A stretch of DNA of 44,661 nt from Arcobacter sp. CECT 8986 (GCF_004116725.1 NZ_PDKG01000013.1:1-44661); one strand, 5' to 3'. Positions 16,310 through 27,284 are shown, counted from the first letter of the stretch. A program made the numbers and translations. Notes: a model not told the origin generated them from the letters alone.

Positions 16310-16852
16310 TTATTTTGTTTTGTACAATGATTTAACATCATCTTTTATTTTTTTAGGAATAAACTCTAAATCAATAGAGTTCCTCAAATTTGTTGAACTT
16401 ATATCTATTTCAACGTTTAAAGTTTTTATCTTATCCAAATTTTCATTTAAAAAACCTATTCTTTTTGCAATAACAAATTCAACTTCATTTTTTAATTCAT
16501 CATATTTATACCACTTAGATAAACTATTATAATTATCTGTACCGATAATAAAATAAATTTTTGATAATTCATATTGATGTTTTAGAAATTGAATAGTTTC
16601 AAAAGAAGGAACTTTTCTTTTTTGATTAATTTCATAATCACATATAACTACTTTACTATTATTTTCAAATAGCTTAGACAAAAGAGAAAATCTTTTTTCA
16701 GGTTTCAAATGAAAATCATCTTTAAAAGGGTTAAGATAAGTTGGCACAATAAAGATTTTATCAATATTTAATTCTTCTAATGCAATATTAACAATCTTTT
16801 CATGTGCAATATGTGGTGGGTCAAAACTTCCTCCAAATACTGCTATACGCAC
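16310..16852 (-). CDS. nadD: Nicotinate-nucleotide adenylyltransferase
   Basis: Forms deamido-NAD from nicotinate mononucleotide and ATP. The 180-aa protein begins with the nucleotidyltransferase motif FGGSFDPPHIAH (HIAH as the HxGH variant), has FIIGTDNYNSLSKW as the substrate loop, and ISSTNLR as the C-terminal ISSTxxR motif. The start is a GTG at 16852 with AAAGGA upstream. It is divergent from gapA, which needs NAD, an arrangement recalled from Campylobacter jejuni. Confidence 0.95.
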   Translation of the reverse strand: MRIAVFGGSFDPPHIAHEKIVNIALEELNIDKIFIVPTYLNPFKDDFHLKPEKRFSLLSKLFENNSKVVICDYEINQKRKVPSFETIQFLKHQYELSKIYFIIGTDNYNSLSKWYKYDELKNEVEFVIAKRIGFLNENLDKIKTLNVEIDISSTNLRNSIDLEFIPKKIKDDVKSLYKTK

Positions 16853-16885
16853 TTAATTTATCCTTTTACTTTATGATTAAATAAT

Positions 16886-16891
16886 ATTATA
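16886..16891 (-). promoter_or_regulatory. -10 box of nadD-rsfS
   Basis: TATAAT on the minus strand lies 34 bases before the nadD GTG, in the 91-bp divergent gap shared with gapA. Confidence 0.5.
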
Positions 16892-16903
16892 GCAATTTTT
16901 GGA

Positions 16904-16909
16904 TAAAAT
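16904..16909 (+). promoter_or_regulatory. Possible -10 box of gapA-pgk-tpiA-fabI
   Basis: TAAAAT in GGATAAAATC lies 35 bases before the gapA ATG. It is a one-mismatch -10 box and is the best candidate in the short divergent gap. Confidence 0.4.
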
Positions 16910-16943
16910 CTCTCAAAATTACAAATAAATATAAAGGTATATT

Positions 16944-17942
16944 ATGGCTGTAAAAGTTGCAATAAATGGTTTTGGAAGAATAGGAAGATGCGTTGCAAGA
17001 ATTATTGCTAATAGAGATGATGTTGAATTAGTAGCAATTAATGATACTGCATCTATTGAGATGCTAGAGTATATCACTAAATATGATACTGTACATGGTA
17101 CATTTGATGGTGATGTAAAAGTTGAAGATGGTTATTTAAAAATGGGAAATATAAATGCCAAATTATATTCAACTAGAGACGCAAGTGAACTTACATTTAC
17201 AAAAGATTGTGGTGCAGAGGTTATTTTAGAGTGTACTGGTGCATATTTAACAACTGAGAAATGTCAAGTACATTTAGATAATGGTGCAAAAAAAGTAGTT
17301 ATGTCAGCACCTGCAAAAGATGATACTCCAACATTTGTTTTAGGAGTAAATGAAGATAAATATGAAGGTCAAGCGATTGTTTCAAATGCTTCTTGTACAA
17401 CTAACTGTTTAGGACCAGTTGCAAAAGCACTTGATGATGCATTTGGAATTGAAAAAGGTTTAATGACAACTATTCACTCATATACAAATGACCAAAATAT
17501 TTTAGATGTAAAACACAAAAAAGATAAAAGAAGATCAAGAGCTGGTGCTTTAAATATGATTCCAACAACAACAGGTGCAGCAAAGGCTATGAAACTTGTT
17601 ATGCCTCAACTTGATGGTAAATTACATGGTCAAAGTGTAAGAGTTCCAACTCCAAATGTTTCAATGGTTGATGTAAACTTACTTGTAAGAAAAGATACAA
17701 CAAAAGAAGAAGTAAATGCATTATTTGAATCAAAAGCAAAAGAGTTAGCTGGAATTATTGCAGTTGACAATGATATGATGGTTTCAAGTGATTTAGTTGG
17801 AAATACTAATTCTACAATTGTTGCAGCAGATTTAACACAAGTTATTGGTGGAAATATGATTAAAGTTATGACTTGGTATGACAATGAGTGGGGTTACTCT
17901 TCAAGACTTATAGATATGGCTGTTTACGTATCTAATAAATAG
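16944..17942 (+). CDS. gapA: Glyceraldehyde-3-phosphate dehydrogenase
   Basis: Interconverts glyceraldehyde 3-phosphate and 1,3-bisphosphoglycerate with NAD(P). The 332-aa protein has the Rossmann start INGFGRIGR, the active site SNASCTTNC with C151, and the C-terminal [11 protein letters not shown]. The residue after the second beta strand is in AINDT, so an acidic residue for NAD preference is plausible (ND). First gene of a four-gene operon with pgk, tpiA and fabI; in Campylobacterota lacking phosphofructokinase it serves mostly gluconeogenesis, which is family knowledge. Confidence 0.97.
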   Translation: MAVKVAINGFGRIGRCVARIIANRDDVELVAINDTASIEMLEYITKYDTVHGTFDGDVKVEDGYLKMGNINAKLYSTRDASELTFTKDCGAEVILECTGAYLTTEKCQVHLDNGAKKVVMSAPAKDDTPTFVLGVNEDKYEGQAIVSNASCTTNCLGPVAKALDDAFGIEKGLMTTIHSYTNDQNILDVKHKKDKRRSRAGALNMIPTTTGAAKAMKLVMPQLDGKLHGQSVRVPTPNVSMVDVNLLVRKDTTKEEVNALFESKAKELAGIIAVDNDMMVSSDLVGNTNSTIVAADLTQVIGGNMIKVMTWYDNEWGYSSRLIDMAVYVSNK

Positions 17943-17950
17943 GGAAGTTA

Positions 17951-19147
17951 ATGAATTTACAAGAGATTAAAAATTTAGATATAACTGGAAAAAGAGTTTT
18001 CATAAGATGTGATTTTAATGTTCCTATTGATGAATATAGTAATATTACAGATGATAGAAGAATTAGAAGTGCATTAAATACAATTAGATATTGTATTGAT
18101 AATGATTGTTCTATTATTCTTGCATCACATTTTGGAAGACCTAAAAATGGTTATGAAGAAAAATACTCATTAAAGCCAATTGCAAAAAGATTACATACTT
18201 TATTAAAACAAGATATAAAAATGGCAGAAGATGTAATTGGTGAAAAAACTTTAAATACTGCATCATCTTTAAAATCAGGTGAAATTCTTTTACTTGAGAA
18301 TATGAGATTTGAAGCTGGTGAAACAAAAAATGATGAGACTCTAAGTAAAACTCTTGCTTCAATGGCAGAAGTATATATCAATGATGCATTTGGTGTATCT
18401 CACAGAGCACATGCTTCTGTTGAAGGTATAGCTAAATATTTTGATATAAATCATAAAGCAGCAGGATTTTTATTAGCAAAAGAGATTAAATTTTTCCATC
18501 ATATTGTACATAATCCAAAAAGACCTTTTGTATCAATTGTTGGTGGGTCAAAAGTATCTGGAAAATTAGAAGCTTTACATAACTTAGTTCCAAAAGTTGA
18601 TAAGATAATTATTGGTGGAGGAATGGCTTTTACATTTTTAAAAGCATTAGGTTATGAAGTTGGTAAATCTTTAGTTGAAGATGATTTAATTCCTGAAGCT
18701 ATTAAAATAATGGATCAAGCAAAAGAACTTGGTGTTAAATTTTATTTACCTGTTGATGTTGTTGTTGCAGAAACTTTTGACTCTGAAACAGTTGCAAAAG
18801 CTACAACAATACAAGAGATTCCACAAGATTGGATGGGATTAGATATTGGTCCAGCTTCAGCGCTTTTATTTGAGCAAGCTTTAACAGATGCAAATACAAT
18901 TCTATGGAATGGCCCTATGGGTGTATATGAAATGGAAAAATTTGCAAAAGGTAGTGCAAAAGTTTCTCATGCTGTTGCTAGTTCTTATGCTACAACAGTA
19001 GTTGGTGGTGGAGATACTGCTGACTTGGTTAGAGTTACAGGCGATGAAGATAATATGACTTTTATAAGTACAGGTGGTGGAGCTTCATTAGAATTAATTG
19101 AAGGAAAAATACTTCCTGGTGTAAAAGCATTATTAATTGAGGATTAA
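17951..19147 (+). CDS. pgk: Phosphoglycerate kinase
   Basis: Transfers phosphate between 1,3-bisphosphoglycerate and ADP, 398 aa as usual. The N-terminal [14 protein letters not shown] is the PGK signature, SHFGRPK and GVSHRAHAS bind substrate, and GGGDTADLV plus [14 protein letters not shown] form the nucleotide-side C-terminal motifs. It starts 8 bases after gapA with an AGGGAAG binding site and is followed at 2 bases by tpiA. Confidence 0.97.
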   Translation: MNLQEIKNLDITGKRVFIRCDFNVPIDEYSNITDDRRIRSALNTIRYCIDNDCSIILASHFGRPKNGYEEKYSLKPIAKRLHTLLKQDIKMAEDVIGEKTLNTASSLKSGEILLLENMRFEAGETKNDETLSKTLASMAEVYINDAFGVSHRAHASVEGIAKYFDINHKAAGFLLAKEIKFFHHIVHNPKRPFVSIVGGSKVSGKLEALHNLVPKVDKIIIGGGMAFTFLKALGYEVGKSLVEDDLIPEAIKIMDQAKELGVKFYLPVDVVVAETFDSETVAKATTIQEIPQDWMGLDIGPASALLFEQALTDANTILWNGPMGVYEMEKFAKGSAKVSHAVASSYATTVVGGGDTADLVRVTGDEDNMTFISTGGGASLELIEGKILPGVKALLIED

Positions 19148-19149
19148 TA

Positions 19150-19860
19150 ATGGCAATAATAGCATCAAATTTCAAAACAAACCATACTAGAAAATCTACA
19201 AAAGAGTTTATTTGTACTGTAAATGATTTTTTAAAGAAGAATGAAATATCAACAGAAGTAGTTGTTTTCCCAACGGCTACTTCTTTAGATAATTTTGATA
19301 CAATTCCTTCTTTTTGTGTAGGTGCACAAAATGCATATCCAACACAAAAAGGTTCATTTACTGGTGAAATTGGAACTGAACAATTAGATGAATTTGGTAT
19401 AAAAACAATTTTAATTGGTCACAGTGAAAGAAGACACATCTTGGGTGAAACGCAAGAGCATGTAGCCCAAAAATTTAATTTTTATAAAGAGCTAGGTTAT
19501 AAAATAATCTACTGTATTGGTGAGCCTTTAGAAGTAAAAGAACAAGGATTAGAAAGTACTTTAGAATATATATATGAGCAATTTGTAGGAATTGATACAA
19601 ACTATGAAAATTTAATTTTAGCATATGAACCTGTTTGGGCCATAGGAACAGGCGTTACAGCTACAAATGAAGATATAATTAATATCCACAATGCAATAAA
19701 AGAAAAAATTTCAAAACCTCTACTATATGGAGGTAGTGTAAAAGTAAATAATGTTAAAGAAATTTGTTCTTTAGGAAATGTGGATGGAGCCTTAATTGGA
19801 ACAGCTTCTTGGAATCAAGAAGACTTTATAAAAATAATAGAAAATACAAAGGATATATAG
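19150..19860 (+). CDS. tpiA: Triosephosphate isomerase
   Basis: Interconverts dihydroxyacetone phosphate and glyceraldehyde 3-phosphate. The 236-aa protein has NFKTN in place of the usual NWK(M/G)N around the catalytic Lys, IGHSERR with the catalytic His, AYEPVWAIGTG with the catalytic Glu, and GGSVK as phosphate loop. It is slightly short of the 250-aa norm, as is usual in Campylobacterota. Lies between pgk and fabI with almost no spacing. Confidence 0.96.
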   Translation: MAIIASNFKTNHTRKSTKEFICTVNDFLKKNEISTEVVVFPTATSLDNFDTIPSFCVGAQNAYPTQKGSFTGEIGTEQLDEFGIKTILIGHSERRHILGETQEHVAQKFNFYKELGYKIIYCIGEPLEVKEQGLESTLEYIYEQFVGIDTNYENLILAYEPVWAIGTGVTATNEDIINIHNAIKEKISKPLLYGGSVKVNNVKEICSLGNVDGALIGTASWNQEDFIKIIENTKDI

Positions 19861-20688
<828 letters not shown>

Positions 20689-20714
20689 TTTTATCTTTTA
20701 TATCCAGTAATTTT

Positions 20715-20750
20715 AAATCTTTACTAGCTTTTAGTTAGTAAAGATTTTTT
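20715..20750 (+). terminator. Terminator of the gapA-fabI operon
   Basis: A perfect 12-bp inverted repeat, AAATCTTTACTA (20715-20726) and TAGTAAAGATTT (20736-20747), runs into further T residues, 26 bases after the fabI stop. Confidence 0.88.
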
Positions 20751-20831
20751 ATTTATAGAAAAATATGGAAGTTTTAATTTGAAATTTTATAGGAATTTTA
20801 ACTTAAGATTTTAATAATTACAGGGAAAAAT

Positions 20832-22040
20832 ATGAATATAAATTTTAAAGAGTTAGCAAACAAATATGAAACACCTTATTATGTATATGATTTTGATTAT
20901 ATATCGGAAAAATATACTGAATTAAAAACAGCATTTAAAGCAAGAAAATCATTAGTTGCATATGCTGTAAAAGCAAATTCAAACTTGAGTGTGATTAAAC
21001 ACTTAGCACAACTTGGCGCTGGTGCAGATTGTGTAAGTATTGGAGAAGTAAAAAGAGCACTAAAAGTAGGTATTGCACCATACAAAATTATCTTTTCTGG
21101 TGTAGGTAAAATTGATAGTGAAATTAAAGCTGCATTAGAACTTGGTATTTTGATGATAAATGTTGAGAGTGATGCAGAGTTAAATAGAGTTGAGCAAATA
21201 GCAAAACAGTTAGATGTAGTAGCTAGAATTTCAATTAGAGTTAATCCAAATATTGATCCTCAAACTCATCCATATATTTCAACAGGACTTCATGAAAATA
21301 AATTTGGAGTTGATATTGATACTGCAAAAAGAATGTACATTCAATGTAAAAATTCAGAACATTTAGAACCAACTGGTATTCATTTACATATAGGTTCTCA
21401 ATTAACACAATTAGAACCAATTAAAGAGTCTGTAAAAATAGTTGCAGATTTAGTTAGAAATTTAGCTGCAATAAAAATTGAACTTAGTTTCTTTGATGTT
21501 GGTGGTGGATTAGGAATTATCTATGATGATGAAAAACTTATTGATACAAATGAGTATGCACAATCAATTTTAGAGTGTTTATTTGGTTTAGATATTACAG
21601 TTGTTTGTGAGCCAGGAAGGTTTATTGTTGGTAATGCAGGAACATTTATAACAAAAGTTTTATATGAAAAAGTAAATGGTAATAAAAGATTTGTAATTGT
21701 TGATGGAGCAATGAATGATTTAATTAGACCATCTTTATATAATGCATATCATAAAATTGAAGTGTTAAATGATAATGAAGAGTTTAGTGATTGTAATTTA
21801 GTTGGTCCAGTTTGTGAAAGTGGAGACTTTTTTGCAAAAAATATTCAATTACCAAAAACACAAAATAGTGATTTAGTAGCAATTTATAGTGCTGGAGCAT
21901 ATTGTTTTACAATGGCAAGTAACTATAATACTAGAGGTAGAGTGGCAGAAATTGCAATTGAAAATGGTAAAGATAGATTAATCAGAAAAAGAGAAACTTT
22001 TGAAGATATTATCGCATTAGAAGAGGAATTTATAAAATAA
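20832..22040 (+). CDS. lysA: Diaminopimelate decarboxylase
   Basis: PLP-dependent last step of lysine synthesis, 402 aa. The PLP lysine is K47 in AYAVKANSN; HIGSQ, GGGLGI and CEPGRF are the fold III decarboxylase motifs, and GPVCESGDFFA holds the active-site cysteine contributed across the dimer. It has an AGGGAAA binding site and starts a tight cluster lysA-HAD-pheA-hisC-dxs whose order matches Campylobacter jejuni in memory. Confidence 0.96.
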   Translation: MNINFKELANKYETPYYVYDFDYISEKYTELKTAFKARKSLVAYAVKANSNLSVIKHLAQLGAGADCVSIGEVKRALKVGIAPYKIIFSGVGKIDSEIKAALELGILMINVESDAELNRVEQIAKQLDVVARISIRVNPNIDPQTHPYISTGLHENKFGVDIDTAKRMYIQCKNSEHLEPTGIHLHIGSQLTQLEPIKESVKIVADLVRNLAAIKIELSFFDVGGGLGIIYDDEKLIDTNEYAQSILECLFGLDITVVCEPGRFIVGNAGTFITKVLYEKVNGNKRFVIVDGAMNDLIRPSLYNAYHKIEVLNDNEEFSDCNLVGPVCESGDFFAKNIQLPKTQNSDLVAIYSAGAYCFTMASNYNTRGRVAEIAIENGKDRLIRKRETFEDIIALEEEFIK

Positions 22041-22041
22041 A

Positions 22042-22821
22042 ATGTTTTTCATTGATGTTCAAGGTACTTTAATTGATGATATAAATAAAAAGCCAATTGA
22101 TGGTGCATGTGAATTTATAGATAAGTTAAATAAAGAGAATATACCTTATGTAGTAATTACAAATAATACTAAGAAGTTAAGTAGTGATTTTTTGAAATTT
22201 TTACAAGACTTGGGATTTAATATAACTGAAAAAAATTATATTGACCCTTTTGTTATTTTGAAAGATATTGCAAAAAATAAAAAAGTTGCTGCTTTTGGTC
22301 AAGAGAGTTTTCCAAAAGTTTTAACACAAATGGGTTATGAACTTGAATATGAAAATCCTCAAACACTAATGGTTTCTATTAGTAAGGATTATACAAACGA
22401 AGATTACTCTCAAATGATAGAATGTGCATTAAAAACTGATGATTTAATTGGTATGCATGAAACATCAATATACTCAAAAGAAGGCTCAAGATATCCAGGT
22501 GTTGGTGCTATTATGAGTATGATAAAATTTGCTGTAAATAAAGATTATAAAGTTGTTGGAAAACCAAGTTTTAATTTTTATAATGAAGCAAGAAAACTTT
22601 TAAAAACAGAAGATTTCAAAGATATCACTATTATAAGTGATGATATGATGGGTGATTTAGTGGGAGCTAAAAAACTTGGTATGAAAGCAGTTTTAGTTTT
22701 AAGTGGTAAGATTAAAGATGCAAATGAAGTAATACCAACATTAAATGAGGAAGAAAAACCAGAATATATCTGTAAAAATATGAGTGAAGTTTTACAGTTA
22801 CTAGTTAAGGAAAAACTATGA
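22042..22821 (+). CDS. HAD-IIA (NagD-like) hydrolase with altered motif I
   Basis: 259-aa haloacid-dehalogenase superfamily protein, NagD-like subclass: motif II lies in YVVITNNTKK, the cap follows (about 65-175), VVGKPSFNFYN matches the VGKP motif, and the Mg-binding motif IV is in IISDDMMGDL. Motif I reads FFIDVQGTLIDD, so the usual second Asp of DxDGT (general acid/base) is Gln. The nucleophile Asp remains. It starts 1 base after lysA and its end overlaps pheA by 4 bases. The substrate is unknown; altered catalysis or a regulatory role is possible. Confidence 0.85.
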   Translation: MFFIDVQGTLIDDINKKPIDGACEFIDKLNKENIPYVVITNNTKKLSSDFLKFLQDLGFNITEKNYIDPFVILKDIAKNKKVAAFGQESFPKVLTQMGYELEYENPQTLMVSISKDYTNEDYSQMIECALKTDDLIGMHETSIYSKEGSRYPGVGAIMSMIKFAVNKDYKVVGKPSFNFYNEARKLLKTEDFKDITIISDDMMGDLVGAKKLGMKAVLVLSGKIKDANEVIPTLNEEEKPEYICKNMSEVLQLLVKEKL

Positions 22822-23885
22822 GTGAAGAGGGATTAAAAAACTTAAGAGATCAATTAGATAAGATTGATGATGATTTACTTGAACTAATAAATAAAAGAAT
22901 GGATATTGTTTATCAAGTTGGAGTAGTAAAAGCACACAGTGGCGGTTCAATTTATAGACCAGAAAGAGAAAAAGAGATAATTGAAAGATTAACTAAGTTA
23001 AACGAAGGAAGATTAAATAAAAGCGCAATTGAAGCACTATTTTTAGAAATATTTGCTATTTCAAGAAATATTGAACTTCCAGAAAATATAGCATTTTTAG
23101 GACCAGAAGGTAGTTTTACTCATCAAGCAGCAGAGACAAGATTTGGAGCAATGAGTTCATATTTACCAATTGGTTCAATCAAAGGTGTTTTTAGAGAAGT
23201 AAATACTAAAAAAGCAAGATTTGGTGTTGTTCCTATTGAGAACTCATCAAATGGAATTGTAAGTGATACAATAAATTGTTTAACAAAATATAATCTAAAA
23301 ATTATTGCCGAAGTGATTCTTGATATTCATCATACATTAGCAACTACTTGTGATAGAGTAAAAGATATAAAAAGAATATATTCAAAAGATATTGCATTTG
23401 AACAGTGTAGAAAGTTTTTAGAAAATGTAGGACTTGATGAGGTTGAACATATTCCAGTTGAGTCAACTACTAAAGCAGCAAAATATGCATTAAAAGAAAA
23501 AGGTAGTGCAGCAATTTGTTCTCATGTTGGAGCAAAACTTTATAATCTTCCTATTTTATTTGAAAATATAGAAGATAAAGATAATAATAGAACAAGATTT
23601 TTTATTGTAAGTGATTTTGAAAATGCAAAAAGTGGAAATGATAAAACATCAATCTTAGTTAAATTTGAAAATAGAAAAGGTATTCTAGTAGAGTTTTTAA
23701 CAGATTTTGATAAAGCTGGAGTAAACCTTACAAAAATTAAATCTCATATTATTGAAGGACACTCGATTTTCTTTATAGATTTTGATGGTCATAAAGAAGA
23801 TGAGCATATTCAAAAGATATTTGATAAATATAAAGATAATATAAAATTCTTAGGATCTTATGTAAAAGAAGCGGATGATATCTGA
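22818..23885 (+). CDS. pheA: Bifunctional chorismate mutase / prephenate dehydratase
   Basis: Makes phenylpyruvate from chorismate in two steps (355 aa). An AroQ-type chorismate mutase domain (about 1-88, with LRDQLDKIDDDLLELINKR) is followed by prephenate dehydratase (about 92-265: FLGPEGSFTHQA, VVPIENSSNG and the catalytic NRTRFF) and a C-terminal ACT domain (about 275-350). In the ACT domain the usual phenylalanine-binding words are altered: KIKSHI stands where KIESRP is expected, and RKGIL where RPGAL is expected. It overlaps the HAD gene by 4 bases. Confidence 0.95.
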   Translation: MSEEGLKNLRDQLDKIDDDLLELINKRMDIVYQVGVVKAHSGGSIYRPEREKEIIERLTKLNEGRLNKSAIEALFLEIFAISRNIELPENIAFLGPEGSFTHQAAETRFGAMSSYLPIGSIKGVFREVNTKKARFGVVPIENSSNGIVSDTINCLTKYNLKIIAEVILDIHHTLATTCDRVKDIKRIYSKDIAFEQCRKFLENVGLDEVEHIPVESTTKAAKYALKEKGSAAICSHVGAKLYNLPILFENIEDKDNNRTRFFIVSDFENAKSGNDKTSILVKFENRKGILVEFLTDFDKAGVNLTKIKSHIIEGHSIFFIDFDGHKEDEHIQKIFDKYKDNIKFLGSYVKEADDI

Positions 23886-23949
23886 AGGGAAGATTTAGTT
23901 ATATTTAAACCTAAATTGTTAAAATCAGATTATAAAGATGGAGAAAAAT

Positions 23950-25056
23950 ATGAAATTTAATAAAGTATTAGATGATGTTAAAATATATGAAGCTGGTAAA
24001 CCAATTGAATTGGTTGTAAGAGAGTATGGAGTAGATACAAAAGATATTATAAAACTTGCATCAAATGAGAATCCATACGGTACTTCACCAAAAGTTGTGA
24101 AAAAAATACAAGAACTATCTCAAAATATGTTTATGTATCCTGATGATTCTATGTTTCAATTAAAAGAGTCATTAGCAAATAAATATAATGTAGAAAGCGC
24201 AAATATTATTATAGGTGCAGGAAGTGACCAAATTTTAGAGTTTGCAATTCATGCAAAATGCAATAAAGATTCAAAAATATTAATGACTAAAACTACATTT
24301 GCTATGTATGAAATTTATGGAAAACAAACAGGTGCTACAATTATAAAAACAGAAGATGCAGAGCATAATTTAGAGCAATTTAGTAAATTATATAAAGAGC
24401 ATAAACCAGATATGGTATTTTTATGTTTACCTAATAATCCTTTAGGTGAGTGCTTGAATACTAAAAATGTTTATGAGTTTTTAAAAGAGATTGATAGTGA
24501 AACTTTGGTTGTTGTAGATGGAGCTTATCAAGAATATGCAGCTTATAAAGACGAAGATAAAAAAATAGTAGTTGATGATTTAATATCAAAATTTCCTAAT
24601 GTTATTTATCTTGGAACATTCTCAAAAGCTTATGCTTTAGGTGGAATGAGAGTAGGTTATGGAATAGGAAGAAAAGAGATTATTCAAAATTTCTATAAAT
24701 TAAGACCACCATTTAATATTACAACTTTATCATTAGCAGCAGCAATTGAGGCTTTAAATGATGAAGAATTCGTAAAAGAGTGTATTGTTAAAAACTTTGA
24801 AGAGATGACAAGATATGAAGATTATGCAAAACAAAAAGGTTTTGAATATATCAAAAGTTATACTAATTTTATTACAATTAAATTTGATGACAAATATATC
24901 TCATCAGAAGTTGCACAAAATTTACTTGAACGAGGTATAATTGTAAGAGATTTAACAAGTTACTCAATGAATGCAATTAGAATAACTATTGGAAGAAAAG
25001 AACAAAATACAAAAGTATTTGAAAAATTAGATGAAGTATTAGACATTTTAAAATAG
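23950..25056 (+). CDS. hisC: Histidinol-phosphate aminotransferase
   Basis: PLP enzyme converting imidazole acetol phosphate to histidinol phosphate (368 aa). Key features are LASNENPYG near the N-terminus, [19 protein letters not shown] and the PLP lysine in [17 protein letters not shown]. An in-frame ATG at 23938 exists, but the AGATGGAG word lies 7 bases before the ATG at 23950, which gives the better start. It is followed 9 bases later by dxs. HisC enzymes of this group may also transaminate aromatic keto acids, which would suit the pheA neighbour. Confidence 0.93.
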   Translation: MKFNKVLDDVKIYEAGKPIELVVREYGVDTKDIIKLASNENPYGTSPKVVKKIQELSQNMFMYPDDSMFQLKESLANKYNVESANIIIGAGSDQILEFAIHAKCNKDSKILMTKTTFAMYEIYGKQTGATIIKTEDAEHNLEQFSKLYKEHKPDMVFLCLPNNPLGECLNTKNVYEFLKEIDSETLVVVDGAYQEYAAYKDEDKKIVVDDLISKFPNVIYLGTFSKAYALGGMRVGYGIGRKEIIQNFYKLRPPFNITTLSLAAAIEALNDEEFVKECIVKNFEEMTRYEDYAKQKGFEYIKSYTNFITIKFDDKYISSEVAQNLLERGIIVRDLTSYSMNAIRITIGRKEQNTKVFEKLDEVLDILK

Positions 25057-25065
25057 AAGAGTGCC

Positions 25066-26871
25066 ATGAATATAAAAAACAAAAATTTAGGTGAATTAGA
25101 AGAACTTTGTACAGATATAAGAGAGAGAATAATAGATGTTGTTTCTAGAAATGGAGGACATTTTAGTTCTACTTTAGGTGCTGTTGAATTAACAGTATCA
25201 ATGCATAAAGTTTTTGATGTTCAAAAAGATCCATTTATATTTGATGTTTCACATCAATGTTACCCTCATAAGTTATTAACAGGAAGATGGGAAGAGTTTG
25301 AAACAATCAGACAATTTGAAGGGTTAAGTGGATTTACAAAACCTAAAGAGAGTGATACTGACTATTTTGTTGCAGGACACAGTTCAACATCAATATCATT
25401 AGCCGTTGGTGCTGCAAAAGCAAAGAAGCTAAAAAAAGAAGATAGTATTCCTGTTGTTATGATAGGTGATGGTTCAATGACAGCTGGTATGGTTTATGAA
25501 GCCTTAAATGAATTAGGAGATATAAAATTACCTGTTGTGATTATCTTAAATGATAATGAAATGAGTATTGCAAAACCAATTGGTTCTATATCAAAATATT
25601 TGAGTAAAATTCTTGCTGGAAGATTTTACCAAAAATTAAGAGAAAGAATTGATAAAAGTATCATTCAAAAACTTCCTCAAGGCGCTACTTATTTAGCAAA
25701 AAAAATAGAAGAGAGTATGAAATTAATTACTCCTGGTATTATTTTTGAAGAGATGGGAGTTGATTATATTGGTCCAATTGATGGGCATAATTTAGAAGAA
25801 ATAATCGAGACTTTAGAAATTGCAAAAAGTATGAATAAACCTGTAATTGTTCATGCAAAAACAGTTAAAGGTAAAGGTTATGAAATAGCAGAAGGTCAAC
25901 ATGAACAATGGCACGGTGTTGGTCCTTTTGATGTAGAAACTGGTGAATTTAAGAAAAAAGCATCAGCAAAATCTGCAACTGCTGTATTCGCAGATGCTTT
26001 AATAGATTTAGCAACTAAACATGAAAATGTAGTTGGTGTAACTGCTGCAATGCCAAGTGGTACAGGAATTGACAAACTAATGGAAAAATTTCCTGATAGA
26101 TTTTGGGATGTTGCAATTGCAGAACAACACGCAGTAACATCAATGGCAGCAATGGCAAAAGAGGGATTTAAACCTTTTGTAACAATTTATTCAACATTTT
26201 TACAAAGAGGGTATGACCAAATAATTCATGATGTTTGTATTTTAGGTCTTCCTGTGGTATTTGCAATAGATAGAGCTGGAATTGTTGGAAATGATGGAGA
26301 GACTCATCAAGGTGCATTTGATATCTCATATTTAAGATTTTTACCAAATATGATACTTTTTGCTCCAAGGGATGATGAAACATTAAATTATGCAATTGAG
26401 TTCTCTTATACTTTAGATAAACCATGTGCTATTAGATATCCAAGAGGTGCATTTGCTAAATTAGATTTTAAACCTTCTGTTTTTGAATTAGGGAAAGCAG
26501 AAGTTCTAAAAGAAGGAACATCAAATAAACTATTTATTGGATATGGTGCAGGAGTATCAAGAGCATGTAAAACAGAAGAGTTACATGAAGAAGATATTAC
26601 AATAGTGGATTTAAGATTTGTAAAACCTCTTGATTCTGAGCTATTATTAGAATTATCACAAAAATATAATGATTGGTATATTTTTAGTGATTCTCAAAAA
26701 CAAGGTGGAGTTGCAAGCGCTATATTAGAGATGTTAAATGATAATAAAGTCTCTAATATAAATGTAACTTCTTTTGAATATGAAGATAGTTTTATTCAAC
26801 ATGGTGACACTAAAAAAGTTGAAGAAAAATTAGAATTATTACCTGAACAATTAGTAAATAAAGTAAAATAG
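25066..26871 (+). CDS. dxs: 1-deoxy-D-xylulose-5-phosphate synthase
   Basis: Thiamine-diphosphate enzyme that condenses pyruvate and glyceraldehyde 3-phosphate, the entry to the MEP isoprenoid pathway. 601 aa with three transketolase-like domains: VSHQCYPHKLLTGR and the ThDP motif GDGSMTAGMVYEALN...ILNDNEMSI in domain I, the catalytic Glu in VAIAEQHAVT and DRAGIVGNDGETHQGAFD in domain II, and a C-terminal domain (about 465-600). The substrate glyceraldehyde 3-phosphate comes from the operon just upstream, though that may be coincidence. It ends 9 bases from the convergent tautomerase gene. Confidence 0.96.
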   Translation: MNIKNKNLGELEELCTDIRERIIDVVSRNGGHFSSTLGAVELTVSMHKVFDVQKDPFIFDVSHQCYPHKLLTGRWEEFETIRQFEGLSGFTKPKESDTDYFVAGHSSTSISLAVGAAKAKKLKKEDSIPVVMIGDGSMTAGMVYEALNELGDIKLPVVIILNDNEMSIAKPIGSISKYLSKILAGRFYQKLRERIDKSIIQKLPQGATYLAKKIEESMKLITPGIIFEEMGVDYIGPIDGHNLEEIIETLEIAKSMNKPVIVHAKTVKGKGYEIAEGQHEQWHGVGPFDVETGEFKKKASAKSATAVFADALIDLATKHENVVGVTAAMPSGTGIDKLMEKFPDRFWDVAIAEQHAVTSMAAMAKEGFKPFVTIYSTFLQRGYDQIIHDVCILGLPVVFAIDRAGIVGNDGETHQGAFDISYLRFLPNMILFAPRDDETLNYAIEFSYTLDKPCAIRYPRGAFAKLDFKPSVFELGKAEVLKEGTSNKLFIGYGAGVSRACKTEELHEEDITIVDLRFVKPLDSELLLELSQKYNDWYIFSDSQKQGGVASAILEMLNDNKVSNINVTSFEYEDSFIQHGDTKKVEEKLELLPEQLVNKVK

Positions 26872-26880
26872 ATTACTTTA

Positions 26881-27273
26881 TTATGCTAATGGGTCTTCAC
26901 CTTTTTCCCATGAGGCTAAATATCTTTCAATAAGATGAAAATCTTTTCCATCATGTTGTGTAAATGTAATATATTGGTTTCTATTATCTATCTCAAATAA
27001 ATTATTAACAATTGACATAAACCTAAGTGCTAGTTCTCTTCTTTGTTCTATGGATCTTCCTTCTCTAATATCTAAATCCATAATACAAATTTCATCACCT
27101 TCTATTGCTCTTCCAATACTTAAGTCATATTTCTCAACTTCATTGATGCTAATAGCTATATGGTCAGTTTTTGTTTGCATAACTTCTGAAAAACTATTTT
27201 GAATTTGTTTGATAAATTCTCTTTTTACTCCATCAATTAGCTTTTTGTTTATTTCAAATTTTAAATGAGGCAT
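26881..27273 (-). CDS. Tautomerase-superfamily protein (Pro-1)
   Basis: 130-aa protein whose initiator Met is followed by Pro, as needed for the N-terminal catalytic proline of the 4-oxalocrotonate tautomerase/MIF superfamily. The chain shows two similar beta-alpha-beta halves (about 1-60 and 61-118), as in 5-carboxymethyl-2-hydroxymuconate isomerase-like and MIF-like members. It follows maf by 11 bases on the same strand. The substrate is unknown; no aromatic catabolism genes are nearby. Confidence 0.75.
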   Translation of the reverse strand: MPHLKFEINKKLIDGVKREFIKQIQNSFSEVMQTKTDHIAISINEVEKYDLSIGRAIEGDEICIMDLDIREGRSIEQRRELALRFMSIVNNLFEIDNRNQYITFTQHDGKDFHLIERYLASWEKGEDPLA

Positions 27274-27284
27274 AATAAACTCCT

